Positions 1-8,158 of a stretch of DNA of 53,164 bases are shown here, in pieces. How positions within the stretch are numbered: the stretch's first letter is position 1; each line of letters opens with the position of its first letter. The translations under genes were made by a program, and so were the position numbers. The notes under the pieces were generated by a model. The model did not search any database. It worked only from the letters and a program-made list of their open reading frames with translations, and had not been told where the DNA came from. Source of the DNA: an uncultured Ruminococcus sp. (GTDB taxonomy: Bacteria > Bacillota > Clostridia > Oscillospirales > Acutalibacteraceae); assembly GCA_902777275.1 (NCBI GenBank), contig CACYTI010000027.1:1-53164 (forward strand), given 5' to 3'.

Positions 1-282
1 TCAGTATCCGAAGGGACTTGAAGGCGACCGTGCCGAGCGCAGTGAGGCAAAAATGTCACAGTGTGACATTTTTAGGGAGAGAGCTGATGACCCTTTAGCC
101 CCGAACACGCCGCAACAAACGAGCCGGAACTCTTCTAAAGATGAAACGCACTTCGGGCGGGCGTCCGCTCAGTATCCGAAGGGACTTGAATGTGACCGTG
201 CCGAGCGCAGTGAGGCAAAAATGTCACAGTGTGACATTTTTAGGGAGAGAGCTGATGACCCTTTAGCTCCGAACACGCCGCA
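1..282. repeat. Two direct copies of a 114-bp dispersed repeat
   Basis: Copies at 1-114 and 169-282 (period 168) are nearly identical. Each starts with TCAGTATCCGAAGGGACTTG and contains a perfect 12-bp inverted repeat around a single G (49-73 and 217-241, arm AAAAATGTCACA), then a conserved tail ending CACGCCGCA. The first copy is cut by the window edge. A 79-residue open frame through both copies is just the repeat read in frame and has no ribosome binding site, so I treat the block as non-coding. The header recurs at 1126 and in short form at 3346. Confidence 0.85.
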
Positions 283-390
283 GTCAGCGTGATGAAACGT
301 ATTTGAAGATTGAACGGACTTAGGGCTGAACAGTCTATTTTACATAAGTACTGTTTTCAGTTGTTTCTTAAAATAAATATCTTATTTTTC

Positions 391-419
391 TTGCCAAATC
401 ATAACTTTTGTGCTAATAT
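391..419 (+). promoter_or_regulatory. Candidate promoter for the lipoprotein gene
   Basis: TTGCCA (391-396), 17-nt spacer, TAATAT (414-419) preceded by TG at 411-412 (extended -10). It lies 190 nt before the start codon at 608, so the leader would be long. The rest of 283-607 is AT-rich and shows no gene. A weak stem (GCAC/GTGC, about 539-558) is present but I could not match the leader to a known riboswitch. Confidence 0.4.
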
Positions 420-607
420 AATTACAAAAAATGGTATTTAGATATTTGTTTGTATAAAATAATAAATGTAATCGTATTTTGTCTATTAATTCAATCTTAC
501 TGCGAAAATGATGGGAAACCAGATGTTTTCAATCTTAAAGCACTATCTTAACTGTGCCTTTTTCATATTGCAGGGTATGATATTAGCTAAAAAAGGAGAT
601 AAAAAGT

Positions 608-1084
608 ATGAAAAAACAAAAAATATTCGCCTTGCTTTTTGCTGGAACAATGGCTTTTTTCGCACTGTCTCTAACAGGCTGCAATGAATTGGAAAACCAA
701 TTACAAACAATTAATACTAGTGAAAAGCCGACCGAAAAGCCGACCGAAAAGCCAACTGAAAAGCCGACCGAAAAGCCGACCGAAAAAGAACCCGAGCTTC
801 CTCAAACATCAGAAATAGAGATTATTGAGTATACAAACAGCGTTGAGGCAGGCTCTGTTGCTTTTGTTGAAATAAAAGGAATCCCGTCAACCGATTATAA
901 AATCAGTGTATATTACTCAACCAGAGCATCAAAGGCGCAAGGTCTTGAGACAAAAACATCTGATTCTAACGGATACGTTAGATGGGAGTGGAAAGTCAGT
1001 CCAAACACAAATCCGGGAGAAATTCCAATAAAAATTGAGGGCGGCGGTTCACAAGCTAAATTAGGCTTAATTGTCTATGAATAG
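608..1084 (+). CDS. Lipoprotein with KPTE-repeat linker and Ig-like domain
   Basis: 158 residues. A type II signal peptide ends in the lipobox LTGC (Cys25), so the protein should be lipid-anchored on the outer face of the membrane. Residues about 38-60 are five TEKP repeats, a flexible, probably wall-spanning linker. The remaining ~90 residues (about 66-158) look like the small beta-sandwich found at the C-terminus of clostridial extracellular proteins, with the pattern 'SKAQGLETKTSDSNG..W.W'. The start is set by AGGAG at 594-598. It ends in TAG. It stands alone between two repeat blocks. The binding partner is unknown; a surface anchoring or adhesion role is inference. Confidence 0.8.
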   Translation: MKKQKIFALLFAGTMAFFALSLTGCNELENQLQTINTSEKPTEKPTEKPTEKPTEKPTEKEPELPQTSEIEIIEYTNSVEAGSVAFVEIKGIPSTDYKISVYYSTRASKAQGLETKTSDSNGYVRWEWKVSPNTNPGEIPIKIEGGGSQAKLGLIVYE

Positions 1085-1125
1085 TTAAATTGTATAACAC
1101 ATAATATCTTTATCCCTTAAAATTT

Positions 1126-1200
1126 GTCCGCTCAGTATCCGAAGGGACTTGAAGGCGACCGGAACGACCCATCGCCCTGTCAATTTTTGACAGGGCGATG
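1126..1200 (+). repeat. Third copy of the repeat header with a different hairpin
   Basis: GTCCGCTCAGTATCC... (1126-1161) repeats the header of the block at 1-282. The palindrome found there is replaced by an unrelated strong hairpin: CATCGCCCTGTCA (1170-1182) pairs perfectly with 1188-1200 across a short T-rich loop. It lies between two genes that converge here (lipoprotein on plus, exported protein on minus) and may serve as a terminator for either. Confidence 0.75.
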
Positions 1201-1267
1201 TTCGTCTGAGAATCATCATTCGATTCCCGGTGATATTCATTTGTCGTTGTTATCGGTTTTTTTCCAA

Positions 1268-2968
1268 TCAGGTACCCCAGTACTCGCCGCCGCGCTGATC
1301 CTTCTCATAGAGACGGTTGCAGTATTCTTCACTGACCACGCTTGACTTGCTGTCGTTCCTTACATAGCCGTTATTTTTGTACCAGTACTCGCTCCACTGT
1401 ATATTTACGTTGGTATTGTCAGCCCTTGAGCCGATAAATACAGCGGGACCGTTAGAGTTGTAAAATTCGGAGCCGAAGATCGTGACTTTAGCGTTCTTAG
1501 CGCTGTCGGGAACGCAAATATGGTTTTCGCCGCCCTTGAAATCTGCATGTCTGACTGTAAGCTCGGAGTTGCTGCTCAGGGTGAAGATGTGCACGTCGGA
1601 TTTATTTTGGGCGTAGAAGCCGTTGTTCCAGCCGTTCATCTCAATATATACCACTCTGTCCGCGGGAACCAAAAATCCGCCGTCATTGCCGATGCCCTTT
1701 ACATTGTCGTCCAACTTAAAGCCCTTTTTGCTGTCGGCAACGATTTCCTGACCGCTCTTTGTAACAATGACGCTGAAATTGCAGCCGCTGTCGATACCCT
1801 GCGACCACGCGTCAATGAAGGATGTGCAGCCCTTTGTCACGGTATTGCCGTTCTCTGTTACATGCAGATAAACGTTGATATACTTATCCTTCAGGGATTC
1901 GTTCTCTTCGAGCACGTCGGTGAAGATGTCGTTCATCTCGACAAGGCTCTTTTGGAGGTTTGTCGCGGTATTTTCAAATTTGGCATAGGGACTTTCGTCC
2001 TCGTTGACGGTGATGATACCGTTGTCGATCTCATACTCCTTAACCTTGCACTGCATACTGTTGAGCACGTTGATCAAGGCAAATTCCATGATCGCCTGCT
2101 GCTCCATGATTTTGATCTCGGTGTTGATCGCGTCGATGCCGCCGTTATAATCGGGGGTATCCGTGTAGCTGTGCTCGTTGAGGTCTGCCGCTACGATTCT
2201 GTCCATCAGATAATTTGTGAGCTGGCGGTAGCCGTTTTCGTTATTGTTAGAGGTGCGCTGACCCTTGAGGAAGCGAAGCATCTCGTCAAAGTTTGCCTGC
2301 AATGTGCTGACGTTGCACCTGGGGTCTGACAGGATCTCCTTGTAAGCCTTGTAGGTGGTGTTGTTGATTTTGCCGAAGCCGTCGCAGGTGATGTTCGCCT
2401 TGTTCGCGTCGATCCTCTTGAGCGCGTGTGAAAAATCAGCGGCTACTGTATCGACCTGTGTTCTGAAATCCTTTGTGTCGATGTTGCTGTTGATCGCCTT
2501 GAGCTGGTTCATTTGAAGCTGATGATAATTGGCTGTCTGCGTTGAAAGCTCCATAGTCGCTTCCAGAACCTTGGCGATCTCCGCCTTGATCTCTTCGGTG
2601 CTCTTGTCGATTTTGTCGAGGATGTCCTGGTTTGAGGCACCCTCATCCTCAATGCCGAGGTACAAATTGAGGATGGGCATCAAGCCTGCCTCTGTAAGCT
2701 CGGGACCGACGATCTTCCATGCGGTATTTTTAACGAAGCCGATGGTTTTATCCTTGAAGTAGTCCGTTACAGACGAGGTGATCTCCGTGGCAAATGAATC
2801 GTTCTTTTCAGCTGCCGCAACAGTGCTGACTGCCGCTGAGCCTACCGATAAAGCGGTGATCGCGGATAATGCCGCTGCAAGGACCCTTGTCTTGATTTTG
2901 TATGTGCTTTTCATATTATTCACTCCCTGCGGAATTGAAGTTGTTGTATTGTTACTTGATTTTTTCAT
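1268..2968 (-). CDS. Large exported protein, alpha-helical N-half and beta-helix-like C-half
   Basis: 566 residues from the first ATG. Two starts have good ribosome binding sites: 2968 (AAAGGAG, 7 nt) and 2914 (GGGAG, about 9 nt). The second gives a clean Sec signal peptide (MKSTYKIKTRVLAAAL...) ending near AAA; the first adds 18 polar residues. The promoter distance favours the first. After the signal come ~60 residues with a hydrophobic stretch, then a helical region with heptad-like spacing ('IDKSTEEIKAEIAKVLEA'), and from ~430 short beta-rich repeats suggesting a parallel beta-helix. No cysteine cluster or anchor is seen. The function is unknown. The helical N-half recalls pore-forming toxin helices, but that is speculation. 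Confidence 0.75.
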   Translation of the reverse strand: MKKSSNNTTTSIPQGVNNMKSTYKIKTRVLAAALSAITALSVGSAAVSTVAAAEKNDSFATEITSSVTDYFKDKTIGFVKNTAWKIVGPELTEAGLMPILNLYLGIEDEGASNQDILDKIDKSTEEIKAEIAKVLEATMELSTQTANYHQLQMNQLKAINSNIDTKDFRTQVDTVAADFSHALKRIDANKANITCDGFGKINNTTYKAYKEILSDPRCNVSTLQANFDEMLRFLKGQRTSNNNENGYRQLTNYLMDRIVAADLNEHSYTDTPDYNGGIDAINTEIKIMEQQAIMEFALINVLNSMQCKVKEYEIDNGIITVNEDESPYAKFENTATNLQKSLVEMNDIFTDVLEENESLKDKYINVYLHVTENGNTVTKGCTSFIDAWSQGIDSGCNFSVIVTKSGQEIVADSKKGFKLDDNVKGIGNDGGFLVPADRVVYIEMNGWNNGFYAQNKSDVHIFTLSSNSELTVRHADFKGGENHICVPDSAKNAKVTIFGSEFYNSNGPAVFIGSRADNTNVNIQWSEYWYKNNGYVRNDSKSSVVSEEYCNRLYEKDQRGGEYWGT

Positions 2969-3018
2969 GGTGGTTTCTCCTTTCGTTTTTGTTTCGTTTT
3001 TTCCTTGACTGTTTTTAA

Positions 3019-3047
3019 ATCATATCACGGCTTGCGGGTAAATTCAA
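3019..3047 (-). promoter_or_regulatory. Promoter of the 566-residue exported protein
   Basis: On the minus strand TTGAAT (3047-3042), 17-nt spacer, TATGAT (3024-3019). The predicted transcript starts ~45 nt before the ATG at 2968. Confidence 0.55.
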
Positions 3048-3196
3048 TTTACAATAACCCCCCGAAATATTCAGTTTTTAACACATCGGGGCGATCTGTT
3101 CAAAACCGGACAAAAACGAAAAAATTGTAAAGTTCCTTGAAAAATCGAAAAATGTGCTGCACTTCTTTTAAAAACAATAGTAGGTTTGGTGATAAT

Positions 3197-3283
3197 ATGG
3201 CTGAATATAAAACGAGCAAGAAGGTTCAAAAAACAATGAAGAAGTTCAGAGCCGTTCTTGCTGTTGCGAATGGAACGCGCTAA
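3197..3283 (+). CDS. Possible 28-residue basic peptide
   Basis: ATG at 3197 opens a short frame ending TAA, giving a lysine-rich peptide (MAEYKTSKKVQKTMKKFRAV...). The upstream AGG(N)GGTGA is a poor ribosome binding site. It is followed by an A-loop hairpin. It may be a real small protein, a remnant, or chance; nothing else is seen in 3048-3382. Confidence 0.2.
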   Translation: MAEYKTSKKVQKTMKKFRAVLAVANGTR

Positions 3284-3304
3284 AATTTAATCAACCGGCA
3301 ACAA

Positions 3305-3357
3305 AGGGGCACCAAAAAAATGGTACCCCTAATTCATTGCGTTTTTCAGTATCCGAA
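3305..3357. repeat. Hairpin plus short piece of the dispersed repeat header
   Basis: AGGGGCACCA (3305-3314) pairs with 3321-3330 with one mismatch. At 3346-3357 TCAGTATCCGAA repeats the first 12 bases of the block at 1-282 and then diverges. It sits just past the stop of rqcH. Confidence 0.5.
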
Positions 3358-3382
3358 CCGACTGTAAGACTATATCCCCCGC

Positions 3383-5107
3383 TCAGCTCGGGTCAACAAA
3401 TACCGTTTTATTTTTCACGTAAATCACCATTCCCGGCTTTGCGCCCGACGGCTTGCTTACGTTTTTGACCAATGTGTAATCTACCGGGACATTTGTGCTT
3501 TCGCGCGCTTTGCTGTGAAGTGCAGCAAGGCGCGCCGCCTCTATAATTGCCGTTTTGCTGACAGGCTTTCCCCCGGCGCGGATTATGACGTGCGAACCGT
3601 GGATATCCTTTGTATGGAGCCAAACGTCGGTTTTGTCGGCTGTTTTCAGCGTTAGCTGATCGTTCTGGCGGTTGTTCCTGCCGACAAGGATAGTGAAACC
3701 GTCCGAAGACTTAAACTCCTTTGGCGGAAGCTGAGACTGCTTCGGCGCTTTCCCCTTCGGGCGGCGCAGATAGCCCTGACCCGTAAGCTCGTCGCGGATC
3801 TGACTTATCTCCTTCTCAGACTCGCAGCGGCTCAGCGCGTCGGCGACCGACTCCAAATACTCAAGCTCTTCCCTGCCCTTTTTGATTTGTTCCGCGAGCA
3901 CGGTTTCGGCGGTCTTCGCCTTTTGATAATCCTTGTAATACTTTTGAGCGTTCGCAGCGGGAGAAATCGCGGGATTCAATTTGATTTGAATTACGGCATT
4001 GTTTTCGTCGTAAAAATTTTCCACTTCAACGACCGACGCTCCGCGCTCTATGCGGTAAAGATTCGCGTGAAGCAGATCGCCGTATATTCTTAGCTGCTCG
4101 CGGTTTCCGCACTGAGCAAGCTCGGCGCGCTGCTTGTTGATTTTTCGCGAAATGCGGTCAATCAAATTCGTAAGGAGCTTTTGAAGGCTGCTGCTCTTTA
4201 CGCGCATACGCTCCCGCGAGTCCCGCTCCTCATAAAACTCGTCAACCGTCGCCGAATAGCCCTCCATCAGCTTGACTTCGGCAAAATCACCGTACTGCTT
4301 TATCGGGAAAAACGCGAAATCCATCGGTCTGCCGTCCTCGCGGTATACTATGCACGGCGTTTCGCCGCAAGTCTCCGCCATTCGCTTTAAATCCTCTATA
4401 GCCGCAAGAAGCCTGTCGCGCTCCACTCCCTCAACGCGGTTCGTAGCTCCCTCGCCGGCACGGAATTCAATCTCCCTTGCGACTATCGGTGAAACCCCCT
4501 CTATCACCTGCATAAGAGCCTTTGAAAGAGGAAGCTCTGCCGCCAAGCTCCGCGCCGCCTCAACAATTTCAGCCGCGCTGTGTTCAAGAATATTGAGCTT
4601 GCCCTGAGACTGCGGAAGCTCGTAGCGGATATTCGGAAGCACAAGCCGCTTGCTGCTGACGGTCATATCGACGCGCTTGATCGCGTCAATTATTATGCCC
4701 GTATCGCGGTTTATCACGATTAGGTTGCTGTACATTCCCATTATCTCGCAAACGATGCTAAGCCCTTCAAGGTCGCCCAGCTCATTAATGCAATCGAAGT
4801 CAATAAAAAGCACGCGGTCGCAGCCCGACTGACGCACTCCCGTAAGCTTGCCGCCGCCCAAACGCTTGCGCAGCAGCATACAGAACATCGGCGGCTGCGC
4901 GGGATTTTCGGGCGTGCCCTTGCAGAAGTTGACGCGCGGAGAGTTCGCGCGCGATGAAAGCAGCAGCTTTTTTGCTCCCCCGTAGGTGCGCAGCACCAAA
5001 ACAAGCTCGTCGCGGTTCGGCTGATATATCTGATTCACTCGCGCGCCGAGCGCTTCTTTTTCTATTTCTTTTTTTATATGTCTTAAAAAAATGCCGTCTA
5101 ATGCCAT
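3383..5107 (-). CDS. rqcH: RqcH/NFACT-family ribosome quality control protein
   Basis: 574 residues, the usual length for bacterial RqcH (Rqc2/NEMF homologue). The NFACT-N domain starts at the first residue (MALDGIFLRHIKKE). The conserved Asp-Arg pair needed for Ala-tailing is at D97-R98 (GCDRVLF). Coiled-coil arms lie at about 290-440, and the C-terminal NFACT-R/DUF814 domain holds 'DVWLHTKDIHGSHVIIR'. RqcH binds obstructed 50S subunits with peptidyl-tRNA and recruits tRNA-Ala to mark the nascent chain for degradation. Older databases call it a fibronectin-binding protein. It is 7 nt downstream of rlmH in the same orientation and probably co-transcribed with it. The sequence appears complete. 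Confidence 0.93.
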   Translation of the reverse strand: MALDGIFLRHIKKEIEKEALGARVNQIYQPNRDELVLVLRTYGGAKKLLLSSRANSPRVNFCKGTPENPAQPPMFCMLLRKRLGGGKLTGVRQSGCDRVLFIDFDCINELGDLEGLSIVCEIMGMYSNLIVINRDTGIIIDAIKRVDMTVSSKRLVLPNIRYELPQSQGKLNILEHSAAEIVEAARSLAAELPLSKALMQVIEGVSPIVAREIEFRAGEGATNRVEGVERDRLLAAIEDLKRMAETCGETPCIVYREDGRPMDFAFFPIKQYGDFAEVKLMEGYSATVDEFYEERDSRERMRVKSSSLQKLLTNLIDRISRKINKQRAELAQCGNREQLRIYGDLLHANLYRIERGASVVEVENFYDENNAVIQIKLNPAISPAANAQKYYKDYQKAKTAETVLAEQIKKGREELEYLESVADALSRCESEKEISQIRDELTGQGYLRRPKGKAPKQSQLPPKEFKSSDGFTILVGRNNRQNDQLTLKTADKTDVWLHTKDIHGSHVIIRAGGKPVSKTAIIEAARLAALHSKARESTNVPVDYTLVKNVSKPSGAKPGMVIYVKNKTVFVDPS

Positions 5108-5114
5108 AATTTCC

Positions 5115-5600
5115 TCACTTGTGATATTTTCCGCCCGAGCTTATCTCAAACGCGCGGTAGATCTGCTCGCTCAGAATAACCCTCGCCATCTGATGCGGAA
5201 AGGTCATGCGGCTCATTGAAAGCCGCAGATCGGCGCGTTTCTTCACATCTGTGCTCAGCCCGTAGCTTCCGCCGATTATAAAATCGACCTTGCTCTTGCC
5301 GCTGACCGCTGCGCTGTCAAGCACGCCCGCAAGCTCCTCGCTCGACATAAGCTTTCCCTCAATGCACAAAGCGATCACGTAATCGGAAGGGCTTGTTTTT
5401 TGAAGTATACGCCTACCTTCCGCACTCAACACCTCATCGATCAGCGCGGTATTCGGGGTGTTGCTCTTGATGCGCTCCTCCGCAAGCTCGATTATATTAA
5501 ATCTGCAAAAAACCGTCAGCCGCTTGGCGTATTCGGCGATCGCATCGGTAAAGTATTTTTCTTTGATTTTGCCTATGCAAATTACATTTATTTTCAGCAT
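5115..5600 (-). CDS. rlmH: 23S rRNA pseudouridine-1915 N3-methyltransferase
   Basis: 161 residues from ATG at 5600. A longer frame to 5624 exists, but the family begins M-L/K-I-K/N, and this ATG shares one base with the TGA of walJ (TGATG), a typical coupled start. The SPOUT fold shows the AdoMet-binding knot 'FIIGGSYG' (107-114) and the invariant C-terminus 'RLSMSRMTFPHQMARVILSEQ' ending YHK. The enzyme methylates pseudouridine 1915 in helix 69 of assembled ribosomes. Its place directly after walJ is conserved across Firmicutes. Confidence 0.95.
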   Translation of the reverse strand: MLKINVICIGKIKEKYFTDAIAEYAKRLTVFCRFNIIELAEERIKSNTPNTALIDEVLSAEGRRILQKTSPSDYVIALCIEGKLMSSEELAGVLDSAAVSGKSKVDFIIGGSYGLSTDVKKRADLRLSMSRMTFPHQMARVILSEQIYRAFEISSGGKYHK

Positions 5601-6397
5601 CAATAAATCACGCTCTTTACGCAAGCCACGCTTGGGGCAACGTCCAGCGTGAAGTCGCTTTTATATTTCATTCCCGCGCGCTCCAATTCGCACACCGCCG
5701 TGCGTAGAGCTAATTCGGGGGTGTTGTTCTGTTCGCTCAGATGCCCTAACATCAACCGGAGTGTGCCGCAGCTCACTAACTCTACAAGCTCGGCGGCGCA
5801 GGCCTCGTTTGAAAGGTGCCCTCTGTCGGAGAGTATCCGTCTTTTTAATAAATAAGGATACGGTCCCGTGCGCAGCATATCAATGTCATGGTTCGATTCG
5901 AGCACCACAAAGTCACTCTCGGAAGCCGCCATTCGCACTCCGTCGGTCATTATGCCCATATCCGTCGCGATAAGAGCAGCCTTGCCGTCGGAGGTCACCA
6001 CGCGGTAGCAGCAACTCTCGGCGGCGTCGTGCGGAGTGTTTATGCGGCTGATAAGCATATCGCCCACGGCGGTTTCGGTTTCAATAACATGGGTCTTTGT
6101 TTGAGGGTCGAGCTTTCCGCTGCTTTCAAGCGCGTTAAGAGTTCCCGCGCTTGCGTATACGTCAAGCCCGTATTTTTTCGCGAGCACGCGCACCGCGCTG
6201 CAGTGGTCGATGTGCTCGTGAGTTATAAATATCGCCCTAATCTGCTTCATATCAATCCCGTTGAGCGCCATAGCGAGTTCGATCTGCTTGCAGTTCTTGC
6301 CCGCGTCGATAAGCACGCCCGAGCCGCCCGAACCAATATAATAACTGTTTCCCTTGCTGCCGCTGAACAGCGGAACCGCCTTTGCCAAATCGTCCAT
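5600..6397 (-). CDS. walJ: WalJ/YycJ-like metallo-beta-lactamase-fold hydrolase
   Basis: 265 residues. It starts with the YycJ-type 'FSGSKGNSYYIGSGGSGVLIDAG' and carries the metal-binding motif H60-E-H-I-D64-H65. A further 'TPHDAAE' His and 'GHLS' His near the C-terminus complete the two-metal site. In Bacillus and Streptococcus relatives (YycJ/VicX) the protein is linked to cell-wall and replication-division coordination and has nuclease-like features; the substrate is uncertain. The first gene of walJ-rlmH-rqcH. The WalKR genes that often precede it are not here. Confidence 0.88.
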   Translation of the reverse strand: MDDLAKAVPLFSGSKGNSYYIGSGGSGVLIDAGKNCKQIELAMALNGIDMKQIRAIFITHEHIDHCSAVRVLAKKYGLDVYASAGTLNALESSGKLDPQTKTHVIETETAVGDMLISRINTPHDAAESCCYRVVTSDGKAALIATDMGIMTDGVRMAASESDFVVLESNHDIDMLRTGPYPYLLKRRILSDRGHLSNEACAAELVELVSCGTLRLMLGHLSEQNNTPELALRTAVCELERAGMKYKSDFTLDVAPSVACVKSVIY

Positions 6398-6425
6398 TCC
6401 TTCCCTTTATTCAGTTACAGAAAAC

Positions 6426-6455
6426 AGTATAACACAACAAAGCGCCTTTTTTCAA
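6426..6455 (-). promoter_or_regulatory. Promoter of walJ-rlmH-rqcH
   Basis: Minus strand TTGAAA (6455-6450), 18-nt spacer, TATACT (6431-6426). It sits 29 nt upstream of the walJ start and just past the terminator of the preceding operon. Confidence 0.6.
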
Positions 6456-6470
6456 GTGCAAACAGCAGTC

Positions 6471-6518
6471 AAAAGAAAAACCTTTCTTCAAAACGCGACA
6501 CCCCGAGATGAAGAAAGG
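6471..6518 (-). terminator. Terminator of the zinc-ribbon membrane operon
   Basis: Minus strand stem CCTTTCTTCA (6518-6509 pairing with 6490-6481) followed by TTTTTCTTTT. It lies 33 nt after the last gene of the operon. Confidence 0.8.
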
Positions 6519-6551
6519 CTTTTTTCAATTAAATATTTGCTTATTAAACCA

Positions 6552-7379
6552 TCAGCCGACCTGATTGTAATCACGGCAAATGAGGTTCATGCCCTTGAGC
6601 AGCTTATGATAATAGATGAACGGACCTGCAATGATAAGGCTTCCCAAAACACACCAAAGCCAAAAATCCTTAGCGCCGAAATTATGACGGATATTTCTGC
6701 GTCTGAGCTCACGGCCGATACGTCCCGAAAGCTTGTGGTACCAAACCAGAGGAACTATTCCGAGTGTAAGCCACGAAAAAATGAAAACCACAAGGCAATA
6801 GTGCATGGTTTTTCTTCCGTCATATCTGCCCGCTGCCATGTTGATACTCGTCGAAACATTTGACATTACAACAATGCCGTAAATGCCTAAGGTTATGAGC
6901 GACAGGAAAAACATCTTTGCAAGACTGCGGTTGGTTTTAAGCTGATAGGCAGGCGGCGGAGCATAACCTCCCTGCCGGATCTGTTGATCCCACTGCTGCT
7001 GAACAGGCTGCTGATCCCGCTGCTGAATAGACTGCTCAACAGGTTGCTGATCCCACTGCTGAACAGGCTGCTCAACGGGCTGCTGATCCCACTGCTGAAC
7101 AGGCTGCTCAACGCGTTGTTGATCCCATTGCTGAACAGGCTGCTCAACGGGTTGCTGATCCCATTGCTGAACAGGTTGCTCAACGGGTTGCTGATCCCAT
7201 TGCTGAACAGGTTGCTCAACGGGTTGTTGATCCCATTGCTGAACAGGTTGCTCAACGGGCTGTTGATCCCATTGCTCCTGCGGAACATATGGAATCTGAT
7301 CACATTCCATCGGCCCGCCGCACGCAGAGCAAAACCTTGCGCCGTCGGGATTCAGAGTTCCGCAATTCTCACAATACAT
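6552..7379 (-). CDS. Zinc-ribbon, Gln-rich repeat, DUF4234 membrane protein
   Basis: 275 residues. The N-terminal zinc ribbon has C3-x2-C6...C17-x2-C20. Residues 35-133 are about eight copies of a 12-residue repeat, consensus QQWDQQPVEQPV. From ~147 a DUF4234 module has four predicted membrane segments ('FFLSLITLGIYGIVVM', 'HYCLVVFIFSWLTLGIVPLVWY', 'WLWCVLGSLIIAGPFIYY'). The start has AGGGAG 6-8 nt upstream. It is the last gene of a four-gene operon in which two other products share the zinc ribbon-disordered linker-membrane plan. Function unknown; the layout suggests a membrane scaffold or sensor with a cytosolic tail. Confidence 0.85.
   Translation of the reverse strand: MYCENCGTLNPDGARFCSACGGPMECDQIPYVPQEQWDQQPVEQPVQQWDQQPVEQPVQQWDQQPVEQPVQQWDQQPVEQPVQQWDQQRVEQPVQQWDQQPVEQPVQQWDQQPVEQSIQQRDQQPVQQQWDQQIRQGGYAPPPAYQLKTNRSLAKMFFLSLITLGIYGIVVMSNVSTSINMAAGRYDGRKTMHYCLVVFIFSWLTLGIVPLVWYHKLSGRIGRELRRRNIRHNFGAKDFWLWCVLGSLIIAGPFIYYHKLLKGMNLICRDYNQVG
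6981..7277. repeat. 36-bp coding minisatellite, seven full units plus a partial
   Basis: Units of 36 bp encode QQWDQQPVEQPV. Neighbouring units are almost identical at DNA level, and only the units nearest the membrane domain have drifted (SI and RD variants). The high DNA identity indicates recent expansion or ongoing slippage, so copy number probably varies between strains. Confidence 0.9.
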
Positions 7380-7402
7380 ATAAATCTCTCCCTATATTAA
7401 AT

Positions 7403-8053
7403 TTATAAATATTTTTTCTTTACAAGCTGAACGATTGAGACCGGGATTCCCGCGATTGCCAACATGATCATAAATCCGGGAACCGGAGTTGAGCTGTAAC
7501 CCGAAGAGGCTGATGTGCCGGCAGCGCAAACGATCGCCCAAATAAAGGATGAAATAAAATAAATACCCGAAGATATGATACCAAACACGCCGGCAGGTCT
7601 TTTTTGCATAAACGAAAGAATTGCCCATGCGACTTGAAGCCCCATCGGAATCACAAACATTGTAATAACGAGTCCTGCAATGCCTGCCCACGCATTTGAC
7701 GCGCTTCTGCTGCTTGAATAAGTATATGACGACGCTTTAAATGATTCGCCCACAATTGAGAACGGATTATAGGCATGAGAGCCGTAAAAAAAGCTTGGAA
7801 GGAACACTAAAACAAAGCTGATCACAGCCATTACACCCGCAATTATATAAAGCACGGTGGGCTTTGGTCCGTTTACTGCGTTGACCGGCGCCTGAGCATA
7901 ACCGTAGTACGGCTGACCGTAACCGTAATTTGGCTGCTGAGGCGGCTGCTGATATTGCTGCTGAGGGTATTGGGGCGCTCCGAGCGGTGCGCCGCAGTTG
8001 ACGCAGTTTTTATAAGCGTCATTGTTTTGTGTTCCGCATCTCGGACAGAACAT
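7403..8053 (-). CDS. Zinc-ribbon membrane protein with Gln/Pro/Tyr-rich linker
   Basis: 216 residues from the ATG at 8053, which has AAGGAG 8 nt upstream; a GTG at 8059 lies only 2 nt from that site. The zinc ribbon FCPRCGTQ...CVNCGAPL is followed by a Q/P/Y/G-rich linker and four predicted membrane segments. The closest relative in the window is the gene at 8716-9597, with the same order of domains and similar membrane helices ('GLQVAWAILSF' vs 'VFQLLWAIFSF'), so the two are likely paralogues. Function unknown. Confidence 0.85.
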   Translation of the reverse strand: MFCPRCGTQNNDAYKNCVNCGAPLGAPQYPQQQYQQPPQQPNYGYGQPYYGYAQAPVNAVNGPKPTVLYIIAGVMAVISFVLVFLPSFFYGSHAYNPFSIVGESFKASSYTYSSSRSASNAWAGIAGLVITMFVIPMGLQVAWAILSFMQKRPAGVFGIISSGIYFISSFIWAIVCAAGTSASSGYSSTPVPGFMIMLAIAGIPVSIVQLVKKKYL

Positions 8054-8158
8054 ACACACATCTCCTTTATAAATGAATTTTTATATAATCGGCTTAATCT
8101 GCTTGATCTTACGTTTTTCATGCAGGATCTACCGATATATCTAAAAACAAAATCACAG

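Noticed and set aside
53-292. 79-codon open frame through the repeat at the left edge
   Set aside because: It consists of the repeated DNA unit read twice (MSQCDIFRERADDPLAPNTPQ in both copies) and has no ribosome binding site or protein-like composition.
480-607. Riboswitch (c-di-GMP type) in front of the lipoprotein gene
   Set aside because: The leader contains GGGAAACCAG and a small hairpin, but the conserved c-di-GMP-I core elements (GCAAACC, GACGCAAAGCC) are absent.
6984-7400. Plus-strand frame of Leu-Asn-Arg-Leu-Leu repeats
   Set aside because: It is the antisense of the 36-bp minisatellite in the real minus-strand gene; long open frames are forced by the repeat.
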